A stretch of DNA of 44,791 bases, from assembly GCA_017744515.1 (NCBI GenBank), contig JAGIBF010000067.1:1-44791 (forward strand), written 5' to 3'. Position numbers and translations under genes: made by a program. The first letter of the stretch is position 1. Each line of letters starts with the position of its first letter. Origin of the DNA: Niastella sp. GTDB taxonomy: Bacteria; Bacteroidota; Bacteroidia; Chitinophagales; Chitinophagaceae. Under the pieces are notes generated by a model. The model ran no database searches, was not told the DNA's origin, and saw nothing but the letters and a program-made list of their open reading frames with translations. Shown in pieces: positions 1 to 8,646 of the stretch.

Positions 1-380
1 GGATTCCACTCGCGCTGCACCGCGGCGCAGGCCTTCAGCATCGCGTCGAGCTGCGCGGGCGTGCCGGTGGTGGTCGTGGGGTAGATCGAGGTCGTGCCGT
101 GACGCGTGTGTGCCCGGATCGCCGTGCGGACCGCTTCCTCCGTGCCGTCCATGAAATCCGCGCCATCCCCTCCGTGCACGTGAATCTCCACAAAGCCGGG
201 CGAGATATATCCGCCACGCGCATCGACGATCTCCGCATCGCGCGGCACCCTGACCTTTCGCGCCGAACCCACCGCAGCAATGCGCCCCGCGCTGCAAACG
301 ACCACCGCATCCGGCAACAGCCGGTCCGGAAGAATTGCCGTGCCGTTGATGAAAACCTGGGAGGGTGCGGTCGCTTTCAT
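1..380 (-). CDS. nagA: N-acetylglucosamine-6-phosphate deacetylase, N-terminal part only
   Basis: NagA removes the acetyl group from GlcNAc-6-phosphate in the cytoplasm during amino-sugar use. Reading from the ATG at 380-378, about 126 residues are visible before the window ends. They show the family's small N-terminal beta-sandwich (VFINGTAILPD, then VVVCSAGRIAAVG), the PGFVEIHVHGGDGADFMDG stretch with the HxH metal ligands, and the HGTTSIYPTTTTG segment. A full protein is about 380 residues, so roughly two thirds lies outside. The stretch is much richer in G+C than the rest of the window (44 of the first 60 bases) and resembles high-GC relatives more than Bacteroidota. It starts 8 bp after the stop of a truncated M16 gene, so it may come from another genome joined here. 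The family call is firm; membership of this genome is doubtful. Confidence 0.8.
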   Translation of the reverse strand, partial: MKATAPSQVFINGTAILPDRLLPDAVVVCSAGRIAAVGSARKVRVPRDAEIVDARGGYISPGFVEIHVHGGDGADFMDGTEEAVRTAIRAHTRHGTTSIYPTTTTGTPAQLDAMLKACAAVQREWN

Positions 381-388
381 CGGGACGA

Positions 389-1813
389 TCACTTCTCGGG
401 GCCTGTTACGTATACGAAGCGGTTCTTATCGTCTTTAAACTTCTTTGATACGGCATTTACTTCTTCGAGGGTGATGCCGGGCACCAGTGTTTTTACATAT
501 TCGTATTCTTTGTCGATACCGGGAATGGGTTCCTGTTGGAGGAAGTGGTTCACGTATTCATCGACATAGTTGTCTGATTCTGTTTTATCGCGGTTGTTCC
601 AGGCACGCTCGTAGTTGGCTTGCATGGTTTTCTTGGCACGCTCCAGTTCAGCAGCCGTAAATCCAAAGCGTTTTACTCTTTCGATCTCTTCTACTACTGC
701 GTTGAGGGCTTTGTTCACATCACCCGTACCGGCAGCGGCGAAGGCGCCAAAAGCGTCATATCCGCGGGCATAAGAACCAAAGCTTACAGAACCAAAGAGG
801 AATGGAGGATTTGCCTGTTGGGTGAGCTCCTGCAAGCGTTGGTTTGTGAGTGATACGAACATCTGTTTTACCAGGCGATCGCGGTAGCTGCCTACAGTAG
901 AGGAAGGAACATCTTTGAAAGCCGGATAGTTGATGGACACCGTATAGCTGGTCGCTTCTTTATCGGTAATGACCATCGCATCGCTGGAAGCATAAGCTGG
1001 TACATCGGCATATTCTCTTTTGCGGGGCGCCGTGGGGTTGGTGAGGGCTGCAAAATGCTTGCGGATCAGTTCTTCGGCTTTGGCAGGGGTTATGTCTCCT
1101 ACCACGATCACCGCCATCAGATCGGGGCGGTACCAGTCTTTATAAAAACGACGGATCACATCGGGCTTAAAGCCACGGATGATGCTATCCTGACCGATCG
1201 GTAAACGTTTGGCATATTTGGAACCTTCAAAAAGCTTCGGGTATATCTTTTTGAACATGCGGTCGTTGGCGCCTTTACCCATGCGGCTTTCTTCGAGAAT
1301 GATGGGCTTTTCTGTTTGAATGTCATCATCGAGGTAGGTAACGTTGTGGGCCCAGTCTTCCAACACCTGGAACCCTTTTTCAAGGTTGCCTGGCTTATCG
1401 GTAGGAATGGGGAGGATATATACGGTTTCATCGAAGCTGGTATAAGCGTTGAGGTCATTGCCGAACCCAACACCAATATCCTGCAGGAAGGAAACGATAT
1501 CATTCTTTTTGAAATGGGTAGTACCGTTGAAGGCCATGTGCTCGGCCATGTGGGCCAGGCCCTGCTGATCATCGTCCTCATTGATAGAACCGGCGTTGAG
1601 CACCAGACGCAGTTCTACTTTTTGTTCGGGCTTTTTGTTCTGACGAATGTAATAGGTAAGGCCATTGTCGAGCTTACCGATCTTGACTTTGGCATCTACC
1701 GGCAAGACAGTCTTGAGGTCGGTAGTTTGGGCCATTGACGGCCCTGTAGCAATGATGACGGCCAGGAGCAACAGCCATCGGGAGAAAGCAACAAAGGGTT
1801 TTTGCATAATCAT
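389..1813 (-). CDS. Truncated M16 family zinc metallopeptidase (N-terminal half)
   Basis: A secreted or periplasmic M16 peptidase of the pitrilysin/PqqL type. The signal peptide (WLLLLAVIIATGPSMAQ) is followed by the inverted zinc motif HxxEH, seen as HMAEH with His88, Glu91 and His92, and the downstream EESRMGKGANDRM segment that carries the third ligand. The second M16_C-like domain ends in KNRFVYVTGPEK. Bacteroidota proteins of this type are about 930-950 residues with two catalytic-type halves; this one stops at 474, just after the GPEK motif where the family normally continues. The stop lies at the boundary with the GC-rich nagA start, so the truncation is probably a chimeric join or a real rearrangement rather than a natural short form. 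The start could also be the ATG two codons later (MQKPFVAF). Confidence 0.85.
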   Translation of the reverse strand: MIMQKPFVAFSRWLLLLAVIIATGPSMAQTTDLKTVLPVDAKVKIGKLDNGLTYYIRQNKKPEQKVELRLVLNAGSINEDDDQQGLAHMAEHMAFNGTTHFKKNDIVSFLQDIGVGFGNDLNAYTSFDETVYILPIPTDKPGNLEKGFQVLEDWAHNVTYLDDDIQTEKPIILEESRMGKGANDRMFKKIYPKLFEGSKYAKRLPIGQDSIIRGFKPDVIRRFYKDWYRPDLMAVIVVGDITPAKAEELIRKHFAALTNPTAPRKREYADVPAYASSDAMVITDKEATSYTVSINYPAFKDVPSSTVGSYRDRLVKQMFVSLTNQRLQELTQQANPPFLFGSVSFGSYARGYDAFGAFAAAGTGDVNKALNAVVEEIERVKRFGFTAAELERAKKTMQANYERAWNNRDKTESDNYVDEYVNHFLQQEPIPGIDKEYEYVKTLVPGITLEEVNAVSKKFKDDKNRFVYVTGPEK

Positions 1814-1990
1814 GTATGTTTTAGCTGCACAAAAATATCTGTACAGCCGAACAATATACGCCCTTTCATAAAAATGCTGTAAAAGTTGGGCTATTTACCC
1901 AATTACCGGCAGATCATGGTAATTATATGAGGTTGGGGGATGGTTAATAAGTTGAGAAGTAACAGGTTGAAAAGGGGCTACCGTTTGCTT

Positions 1991-4378
1991 CTATTCGGTA
2001 CGGAGGCTTTTGACCGGGTTGGCCAGTGCTGCTTTGATAGCCTGCACGCTCACCGTTATTACGGCGATACACACGCCAATGAGTGCCGCCATCACAAACA
2101 ACCACCATTGTATATCAGTGCGATAGGCAAAGCCCTGCAGCCATTGCTGCATCACCCAATAACCGATGGGCACTGCAAGGAGGGTTCCCAGCAATACCGG
2201 CTTCAGCAGGTCTTTGGTCAATAGCAGAATGATGTTGCTGATGGAAGAGCCCAGCACTTTGCGTACGCCAATTTCGCGTGTACGTTTTACAGCTGTATAG
2301 GATGCCAGCCCAAACAAGCCCAGGCAGGCAATCGCAATAGCAATAATGGAAAAGATGCCTAACAGGGTTTCCTGCTTTGCTTCTGCTTTGTATAGCTTAT
2401 CAAATCTTTCATCGAGGAAATCGTATTCGAATGGATGGTTGGGGGCATTGGCTGCATATATCTTTTTCAAGCGCCCGATGGTTGCCGGCAATGCTGCCGT
2501 ATGCATCTTAATCAACACCACGCGCCTGTCGTCTTTTTTGGTAGAGATCACCAGTGGCCCGATGGTTTGTTTCATGGAAGTAAAGTGGTAGTTTTCTATC
2601 ACACCTACGATCGTGCGGCGTACGCTATCGCCCGTTATATTTTTTATCCATTTACCTACCGCCTGATCAGGTGTATGATAGCCCAATGTTTCGGCTGCCG
2701 CCCGGTTGATAAGCACAGCCTGGGTAGAATCGGAAAGGAACTTTGGTGAAAAATCCCTGCCGGCTATAACCTTTAAACCCAGCGTACCTGCATATTCAAA
2801 GTCGGCAAACTCTGTATTGAGCATAATCTTCTCTCCGGGTTTGCCTTCTGCTTCAAAGCCGTACATGTCGTGGAAGCCGCCTGGCTCGCCTGTCATCAGC
2901 GATACGTTCACGACCGACTTATCGGCCAGTAATTGTTTTTTGAACGCTACCTTATTGTTCCAGATATCGCCATTGTCGATCTGCACGATCATAGACTGTT
3001 CTTTATCGAAACCCAGATCAGCAGTCCTTACGTAATGCATCTGCTTCATCACGATGGTGACACATACGATCAGCAATACGGAGATGCCAAACTGGAATAC
3101 CACCAATACTTTGCGGAACATGGCTCCTCCCTTCCCTATCCTCAGTTTTCCTTTGAGGGATTCTATGGGTGAGAAGGATGACATCAGCAGCGCAGGGTAA
3201 CTGCCTGCCAACAATCCTACCACGAAGATGATTCCAATTATGCATGCATAGAACCAGGGATTGGTCCAGCCTGAGGGCAGGTCGTATCCCAGGAAATTAT
3301 TGTAAGCCGGCATCAGCAATTTCAATGCACCTACGGCCAATGCCGCTGATACTGTAGCCATCAACAACGACTCGAAGATGAACTGGCTGGCCAGTTGTTT
3401 CTTTACGGCGCCTAACACTTTTCTTAGTCCCACTTCTTTTGAGCGATCTGTAGCTCTTGCTGTGGCCAGGTTCATGAAATTGATACAGGCTATCACCAGG
3501 ATGAGGGCAGCAATGCTCATAAATATATAGACCATCTTGCGGTTGCCATGCTTCACAGGGTCCCATGCCGAGTCTCCTTCCAGATAAATGCCTTTGAGGG
3601 GCTTGATGGTAAGGTCCATTTTGAATCCGTTTTCCTTGTAGTAAGCACCGAGGTATTTGTCCATGAATGCGGGAAACTGTTTTTCCAGTTCCTGTGGCTT
3701 TACAGCAGGATTCAGCTGCACATAAGTATATAATCCGTTATTGGGCCATTGGTTGTAAAACGGAGAATTGTGCCAGAGTGTATTGGGAACTACTATATCA
3801 AACCCGAGGTGTGAGTTAACAGGTACATCTTTCATGATACCGGTTATTTTAAAGCGGCGATTTTTATTGAACTCTACTTCTTTGCCAATGGGGTCTTCTT
3901 TACCAAAATACTTTTTGGCAGTGGTCTCTGTCATTACCATGCCTAAAGGATCGTTGAGCACTGTAGCCGGATCTCCTTTCAACAGCGAATAGCTAAAGAA
4001 GGTGAAGAAGTTGCTGTCGACCAACACTACCTTTTTCTCGTTGAAGGAAACATTCTTATACGTGATGAGGTCATTATCAGGGGTCACGCGCATGGTATGC
4101 TGTACCGCATCGGGATAATCATTGCGGAGGGCAGGACCATAGGAGGGTGAAAGCCAGGCGATATTTTTGGGTGAACCTGACTGATGGCTTACGCGCATCA
4201 CCCGGTATATGTTGTCGCCATTTTTGTGGAAGTTGTCATAACTGAACTCGCTCATGATGAACAGGAAGATCATGAGGCAACAGGTGATGCCCACAGTGAG
4301 GCCCAGGATGTTGATGAGGGAGAACATTTTTTGTTTCCGGAAATTCTTGACTGCGAGGAGCAGGTAATTTTTCAGCAT
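1991..4378 (-). CDS. ABC transporter permease, MacB/FtsX type (tandem PCD-FtsX)
   Basis: This 795-residue inner-membrane protein has the layout of Bacteroidota macrolide-export-type permeases. It has a cytoplasmic start (MLKNYLLLAVKNFRKQK), a first membrane segment near residues 20-42, a large periplasmic MacB_PCD domain to about residue 280, and three membrane segments of a first FtsX domain ending near residue 400. A further segment near 430, a second periplasmic domain and a second FtsX domain (about 675-785) follow. The repeated cytoplasmic coupling motif is clear: ATDRSKEVGLRKVLGA and KRTREIGVRKVLGSS. These proteins work with a separate ATPase to export peptides or lipoproteins or to pass mechanical signals. 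No ATPase gene is adjacent, so the substrate is unknown. Length and both domains look complete. A terminator-like element is not evident downstream. Confidence 0.93.
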   Translation of the reverse strand: MLKNYLLLAVKNFRKQKMFSLINILGLTVGITCCLMIFLFIMSEFSYDNFHKNGDNIYRVMRVSHQSGSPKNIAWLSPSYGPALRNDYPDAVQHTMRVTPDNDLITYKNVSFNEKKVVLVDSNFFTFFSYSLLKGDPATVLNDPLGMVMTETTAKKYFGKEDPIGKEVEFNKNRRFKITGIMKDVPVNSHLGFDIVVPNTLWHNSPFYNQWPNNGLYTYVQLNPAVKPQELEKQFPAFMDKYLGAYYKENGFKMDLTIKPLKGIYLEGDSAWDPVKHGNRKMVYIFMSIAALILVIACINFMNLATARATDRSKEVGLRKVLGAVKKQLASQFIFESLLMATVSAALAVGALKLLMPAYNNFLGYDLPSGWTNPWFYACIIGIIFVVGLLAGSYPALLMSSFSPIESLKGKLRIGKGGAMFRKVLVVFQFGISVLLIVCVTIVMKQMHYVRTADLGFDKEQSMIVQIDNGDIWNNKVAFKKQLLADKSVVNVSLMTGEPGGFHDMYGFEAEGKPGEKIMLNTEFADFEYAGTLGLKVIAGRDFSPKFLSDSTQAVLINRAAAETLGYHTPDQAVGKWIKNITGDSVRRTIVGVIENYHFTSMKQTIGPLVISTKKDDRRVVLIKMHTAALPATIGRLKKIYAANAPNHPFEYDFLDERFDKLYKAEAKQETLLGIFSIIAIAIACLGLFGLASYTAVKRTREIGVRKVLGSSISNIILLLTKDLLKPVLLGTLLAVPIGYWVMQQWLQGFAYRTDIQWWLFVMAALIGVCIAVITVSVQAIKAALANPVKSLRTE

Positions 4379-4520
4379 GACAACTGGTTTTACTGTGTTA
4401 CAGAAAGTCTTCGTACTTCAAAGGGAGTGCCGGAATGCAAGTAGCTATTTATCATTTATTTATATGTTCTGCCAACGGGCCAGTGTACGGTTTTGTTACA
4501 GTGGAGTGTACGGCTTTGTC

Positions 4521-4735
4521 GCTTTCTTTAATTTGCTTTTTGCACGGCGTGCAGGGCTTTTTTGTCACTTTCTTTGCCTTAACGCAAAGAAAGTAACCAA
4601 AGAAAAGTCAAGTCAGGCCCGATCGCTCCGCGCGGCCTGACGGGCTCACGCCTCTCCAAGGTGCAGCACTCCTTATTTATTACAGGCTTCCAGTCGCTTT
4701 ATTTGTAGCATTCTTTATTTGTTGTAAGCAGCAAG
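4521..4735. repeat. Interspersed two-hairpin repeat, copy A
   Basis: First full copy of a repeat found again near 24,228, 25,402 and 27,456. Its core has one hairpin with arms CTTTCTTTGC (4568-4577) and GCAAAGAAAG (4584-4593), the constant spacer TAACCAAAGAAAA, then a second hairpin with arms GTCAGGCC (4612-4619) and GGCCTGAC (4634-4641), and the tail CGCCTCTCCA. A weaker shared tail (ATTACAGGCTTCC) extends it to about 200 bp. It fills most of the gap between the phosphatase gene and the start of the ABC permease gene. Short reading frames across it (…KVTKEKSSQARS…) recur with every copy and are translations of the repeat, not genes. Confidence 0.85.
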
Positions 4736-4814
4736 ACACTTTAGGTGTAACAACGTGCTTTAGGATTTAGGTATTGCAGAGCTATTTATCGCAGTATGAT
4801 TACATTGCAGGTCA

Positions 4815-4856
4815 TAAAAAAGACGGGCGATGATTGAGTCATCGCCCGTCTTTTTT
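4815..4856. terminator. Bidirectional intrinsic terminator
   Basis: Perfect 12-bp stem, GACGGGCGATGA at 4822-4833 and its complement at 4839-4850, around the loop TTGAG. It has an A run on the left and a T run on the right, so it can act on either strand. It lies 24 bp after the stop of the minus-strand alkaline phosphatase gene. Confidence 0.9.
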
Positions 4857-4879
4857 GCTCGTAGCTCATGGCTCGCAGC

Positions 4880-6529
4880 TTATTTCAATACTTCTTCTAC
4901 TGCTTTGCCAACGGTGCCGCTGGGCATTTGGATGTGCAATAAAGCAGCAATGGTTGGTGCGATATCGCTCATGTAGGTTTCGCGGTTTGTTCTGCCGGGT
5001 TTGATGCCCCAGCCGTAGAACACCATGGGAATGTGTGCGTCGTAAGGATTCCAGAGGCCGTGTGTGGTACCTGTGGCGCCACCATCGAGCCAGCCGGGCT
5101 GCAATACGATCTGGATATCGCCATCGCGGCGGGGATACCATCCATTGACCATCATGTCGCGTTGTTTGGCTGTGAGCGGTACGGTCATGATCTCGTCGAT
5201 GGCAAAGGCACGTGATATGCCTTCTTGTTTGCCCAGGTAATCAACGATCCATTGTTGTACCGCTTTTTTATCCAGCTTCAGGGAATCGATCTTCCTGTGG
5301 TTGAGGTGTATCTGGTAGTTGTAGTTGCTCGTGATCAGTTTTTCAGCGCCAAATTTATCCTTCAGCCCCTGAGCTATTTCTTTGCCCCAACGATCGTCGT
5401 CGATAGTGCCTCCGGGCAGTTTGTTTTCTTTCATGAATCCGGGCACATGGGCCACACCATGGTCGGCACTCAGGAACACTGTGTATTGTCCTTTGCCTAC
5501 TTTCTCATCGAGGAAACGGAAGAAGTTGCCGAAGGTGGTATCGAGGCGCAGGAAGTCATCTTCCTGTTCTATTGAGTTGGGTCCGAAAGAGTGGCCAACA
5601 TAATCGGGTGACGAGAAGCTCACAGCAAGAAAGTCGGTAATATCATCTGCACCGAGTTGCTCATTGATCACGGCGGCTTTGGCCATGTCGGCCGTCATAG
5701 AGTTGCCATAGGGTGTGCTGGCAATGGTGCCATAGTTTTTACCAATGAACTTTTTGAGGTCATAGGGAAAGCCTTTCTGATCGGCGCCGAATGATTTGCC
5801 TTCGTAAGGTTTTTCATCGGCCGTACTTTGCACGTATGTTTCTTTGGGGTACATCAGGTTCCAGTCGAGTGCATAATATTTATCTACGACTTTCTGTGCA
5901 TTGAAGTCTTTTACCCATTGCGGGAGGTCGTTCATGTAGTAGGTGGAAGTGATCCAGTTGCCGGTGCGGCTATCATACCAATAGGCGGCATTGGCAGAGT
6001 GGCCTGCGGGCAGGATGCCGCCGCGGTCTTTGATAGCGATACCTACTACTTTACTTCTAAAGTTGGTAGCCAGGCGCAGTTCGTCGCAAACTGTAGTAAC
6101 AAGCATATTGCGTGGGCTCATTTCGCCATTGGCGCCGGTAGATCCTACAGATTTTACAGTCTTATCTTCTGTGCAGTATACGCTGCGTTGCTCATCTCTA
6201 TCCCACCAGGCGTTGCCTACAATACCATGAATGGCGGGCACGCTGCCTGTGTAGATGCAGGTGTGGCCACAGGCTGTAATAGTGGGTGTATAAGGAATGA
6301 GGGCGTTATCGCAGGTAAATCCCTGCTTCAACATGCGTTTGAATCCGCCGTCATCTTTGTAGCGATCGTAATAGCGATAGAGATAATCCCAACGCATCTG
6401 GTCGACCACGATGCCTACTACCAGTTTAGGGCGTACGGGAATATTTACATCGGTGGTTTTAGCTTTACGTTGGGCAAGTGCAACGAGGGAAAGGATACTC
6501 AAGCAGGAGCCAAGGAATAGTTTTCGCAT
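4880..6529 (-). CDS. pafA: PafA-type alkaline phosphatase (periplasmic phosphomonoesterase)
   Basis: A 549-residue secreted enzyme of the alkaline phosphatase superfamily, matching the phosphate-irrepressible PafA enzymes of Bacteroidota, which cleave phosphate monoesters in the periplasm with two zinc ions. The signal peptide is MRKLFLGSCLSILSLVALAQ. Metal and catalytic motifs are in the expected order: VVDQMRWD (Asp43), TPTITACGHT with the probable nucleophile Thr85, SSPDYVGHSFG (Asp and His), LSADHGVAHVPG (Asp-His) and a late GTTHGLWNPYDAHIPM (His). Length agrees with PafA (about 545). A longer reading frame begins at 6577, but the ATG at 6529 places the signal peptide at the terminus and is preferred. 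It is followed by a strong terminator and appears to be transcribed alone. No Pho regulatory genes are nearby. Confidence 0.88.
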   Translation of the reverse strand: MRKLFLGSCLSILSLVALAQRKAKTTDVNIPVRPKLVVGIVVDQMRWDYLYRYYDRYKDDGGFKRMLKQGFTCDNALIPYTPTITACGHTCIYTGSVPAIHGIVGNAWWDRDEQRSVYCTEDKTVKSVGSTGANGEMSPRNMLVTTVCDELRLATNFRSKVVGIAIKDRGGILPAGHSANAAYWYDSRTGNWITSTYYMNDLPQWVKDFNAQKVVDKYYALDWNLMYPKETYVQSTADEKPYEGKSFGADQKGFPYDLKKFIGKNYGTIASTPYGNSMTADMAKAAVINEQLGADDITDFLAVSFSSPDYVGHSFGPNSIEQEDDFLRLDTTFGNFFRFLDEKVGKGQYTVFLSADHGVAHVPGFMKENKLPGGTIDDDRWGKEIAQGLKDKFGAEKLITSNYNYQIHLNHRKIDSLKLDKKAVQQWIVDYLGKQEGISRAFAIDEIMTVPLTAKQRDMMVNGWYPRRDGDIQIVLQPGWLDGGATGTTHGLWNPYDAHIPMVFYGWGIKPGRTNRETYMSDIAPTIAALLHIQMPSGTVGKAVEEVLK

Positions 6530-6709
6530 TACCTGGTTATTTTTCCGGCAAAGATATAGGCAGGTTGGCTTTGGCATATTAAAATTTGAACAACAAACGG
6601 TTGCGGAAAATAAGAAGTCGGTAATAAGGGGTACGAAGTCAGTCGATCTTTAACGCCGATTTCAGACTTCTTACCTCCTACTTCCAGCCTCCGATTAGCC
6701 TAAAAACGT

Positions 6710-6717
6710 TATTTTTG
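6710..6717 (+). promoter_or_regulatory. Bacteroidota -7 promoter element (TATTTTTG)
   Basis: TATTTTTG fits the TAnnTTTG -7 consensus of Bacteroidota sigma factors and lies 42 bp before the ATG of the oxoamine synthase gene. No convincing TTTG is seen at -33, so only the -7 half is supported. Confidence 0.45.
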
Positions 6718-6759
6718 CGACTTGAGATGATCATAATCAACCTTTAACAAATCCATCAT

Positions 6760-8019
6760 ATGGCAGACATTTTCGAAAGATTGTTGAAAAACTATGGCCC
6801 TATAGGCCAGCACCGTGAACGTGCGCATGGATATTTTGCATTCCCCAAGCTGGAAGGTGAGATCGGTAGCCGCATGAAGTTTCGGGGCAAAGAGATGATA
6901 GTATGGAGCCTGAACAACTACCTGGGGCTGGCCAACCACCCCGAAATACGCAAAGCTGACGCTGACGCTGCTGCCCAGTTTGGCCTGGCCTCTCCCATGG
7001 GCGCCCGGATGATGAGTGGTAATACCAATTACCATGAGTTGCTGGAACAACAACTGGCCGAGTTTGAGAGTAAGGAAGATGCCATCCTGCTGAACTTTGG
7101 TTACCAGGGCATGGTGAGCATTATCGATGTATTGTGTGGCCGTCATGATGTGATCGTATACGATGCTGAGAGCCATGCCTGCATTATCGATGGTCTGCGC
7201 CTGCACCCCGGCCACCGCTACGTATTCAAGCATAATGATATAGAGGATTTCGAAAAGCAATTGCAACGTGCTACTGCACTGATCGAGAAGCAAAAGGCAG
7301 GTGGTATCCTGGTGATCACGGAGGGTGTGTTTGGCATGGCCGGTGATCAGGGCAAGGTGAAAGAGATCGCTGCGCTGAAAGGCAAGTATGATTTCCGTTT
7401 GCTGGTGGATGACGCTCATGGTTTCGGTACACTGGGTGAGACTGGCGCCGGCGCCGGTGAAGCGCAAGGTGTACAGGACGAGATAGACCTGTATTTCTCT
7501 ACTTTCGCAAAATCCATGGCTTCAATTGGCGCTTTTGTGGCTGGTCCCAAGTCTATCATCGATTATATCCGGTATAATATCCGTAGCCAGATCTTCGCCA
7601 AGAGCCTGCCCATGCCGCTGGTACTGGGTAACCTGAAGCGCCTGGAATTGCTGCGCACCCGTCCCGAACTGAAGAACAAATTATGGGAGAATGCCATGAA
7701 GCTGCAGAAAGGATTGAAGGAAAAAGGGTTTGATATTGGAAAGACTGATTCGGTAGTAACTCCTGTGTACATGAAGGGTGGCGTTGAAGAAGCGACTGCC
7801 ATGGTGATGGACCTGCGTGAGAACTACGGTATTTTCTGCTCTATTGTGGTATATCCTGTCATTCCCAAGGGTCATATCATTTATCGATTGATCCCTACGG
7901 CTGCTCACACCGACGAAGATATCAGCCGTACGCTGATCGCTTTTGAAGAGACAAAGAAGAAACTGGACGCCGGTGAATACAAGGTAGAAGCCATCCCAGA
8001 CATGGCCGAAGCGAACTAA
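6760..8019 (+). CDS. PLP-dependent alpha-oxoamine synthase, probably serine palmitoyltransferase
   Basis: A 419-residue cytosolic fold-type I PLP enzyme of the family that joins an amino acid to an acyl-CoA (serine palmitoyltransferase, KBL, BioF, HemA). Visible motifs are VWSLNNYLGLANHPE near residue 50, MSGNTNYHELLE, the cofactor-stacking His in ESHACIIDG, the LLVDDAHGFGTLGETGAG segment with the cofactor Asp, and the Schiff-base lysine in FAKSMASIGAF (Lys251). Most Bacteroidota make sphingolipids, and their Spt proteins share this layout, so Spt is the preferred reading; 2-amino-3-ketobutyrate CoA ligase or 8-amino-7-oxononanoate synthase cannot be excluded from sequence reading alone. No biotin or threonine-degradation gene is adjacent. 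It has its own promoter-like element and a strong terminator, so it is probably a single-gene unit. Confidence 0.85.
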   Translation: MADIFERLLKNYGPIGQHRERAHGYFAFPKLEGEIGSRMKFRGKEMIVWSLNNYLGLANHPEIRKADADAAAQFGLASPMGARMMSGNTNYHELLEQQLAEFESKEDAILLNFGYQGMVSIIDVLCGRHDVIVYDAESHACIIDGLRLHPGHRYVFKHNDIEDFEKQLQRATALIEKQKAGGILVITEGVFGMAGDQGKVKEIAALKGKYDFRLLVDDAHGFGTLGETGAGAGEAQGVQDEIDLYFSTFAKSMASIGAFVAGPKSIIDYIRYNIRSQIFAKSLPMPLVLGNLKRLELLRTRPELKNKLWENAMKLQKGLKEKGFDIGKTDSVVTPVYMKGGVEEATAMVMDLRENYGIFCSIVVYPVIPKGHIIYRLIPTAAHTDEDISRTLIAFEETKKKLDAGEYKVEAIPDMAEAN

Positions 8020-8040
8020 TATTGATTTGATATAAAGCAA

Positions 8041-8079
8041 AGGGTCATTCCAATTCATGGAATGACCCTTTTATTTTTT
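8041..8079 (+). terminator. Intrinsic terminator after the oxoamine synthase gene
   Basis: Perfect 12-bp stem (AGGGTCATTCCA at 8041-8052 pairing with 8058-8069) around ATTCA, followed by TTTTATTTTTT. It begins 22 bp after the stop codon of the upstream gene. Confidence 0.93.
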
Positions 8080-8217
8080 AGCTTATATCAATCGATTTAT
8101 CGGCATAATCGTGCAATTCATCGTTTTTACGCTTCGTTACTGGTATAAGCCGGAATTTATGTGTACTTTTTACCCCGGATACACACTAAAGGCGATGTTT
8201 TGTAAAATCCAACTTCT

Positions 8218-8646
8218 ATGAAAGAAGTTATTATGGTTATGGTATTCTGCTTTGCTGCCGGAGTTTCCTTGTTTGCGCAAAAGAAACAACCCTCCGACAG
8301 TGTAGATGTTGTTATCCGCCTCAAAAATGCTTCTTCCACTCCTTTTACCGATTCTGTGCTTGTTATTTTTGACCGTTACGATCATAGTGGCGCCGGTATT
8401 ATCAAAAAGGTATTTTATCCCACCAATAACCAGATTGTCATTGTTAAGGTACCTCCTGCCCGTTATTACATCGAGATCTCCTGCCTGAATGCTCACCGTG
8501 AAAAGTTTACTGAACTGACGTATGTAAATTATCGTCACCCCAATGTGTTTACTTACCGTGTTCGTAAGTCGGATACGTTTACACCTGGCCTTGCTGTGAT
8601 CCCTGTTGAGCCTGTAGACTTCAGTAAGCTGACGATATTGCAATAA
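8218..8646 (+). CDS. Small secreted protein of unknown function
   Basis: A 142-residue protein that I do not recognise. Residues 1-20 form a signal peptide (MKEVIMVMVFCFAAGVSLFAQ) cut after a typical Bacteroidota FAQ site. The remainder alternates short hydrophobic and polar stretches (VDVVIRLKNA, DSVLVIFDRYD, NQIVIVKVPPARYYIEIS), as expected for a small beta-sandwich, somewhat like carboxypeptidase-regulatory-like domains. There are no cysteines that could form disulphides apart from one after the signal and no catalytic signature. The gene stands alone between a terminator and a long non-coding stretch. The ATG at 8218 is the only start giving a signal peptide. A large overlapping frame on the opposite strand (8170-8643) lacks such features and is taken as a shadow. 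Confidence 0.7.
   Translation: MKEVIMVMVFCFAAGVSLFAQKKQPSDSVDVVIRLKNASSTPFTDSVLVIFDRYDHSGAGIIKKVFYPTNNQIVIVKVPPARYYIEISCLNAHREKFTELTYVNYRHPNVFTYRVRKSDTFTPGLAVIPVEPVDFSKLTILQ

Noticed and set aside
4377..4640. Short frames ending in KVTKEKSSQARSLRAA-like peptides near repeat copies A, B and C
   Set aside because: The same peptide appears wherever the repeat occurs, so it is the translated repeat and not a gene family.
6709..7467. 252-residue minus-strand frame over the oxoamine synthase gene
   Set aside because: It mirrors the codons of the plus-strand gene, and its sequence contains no domain; the plus-strand protein has all PLP motifs.
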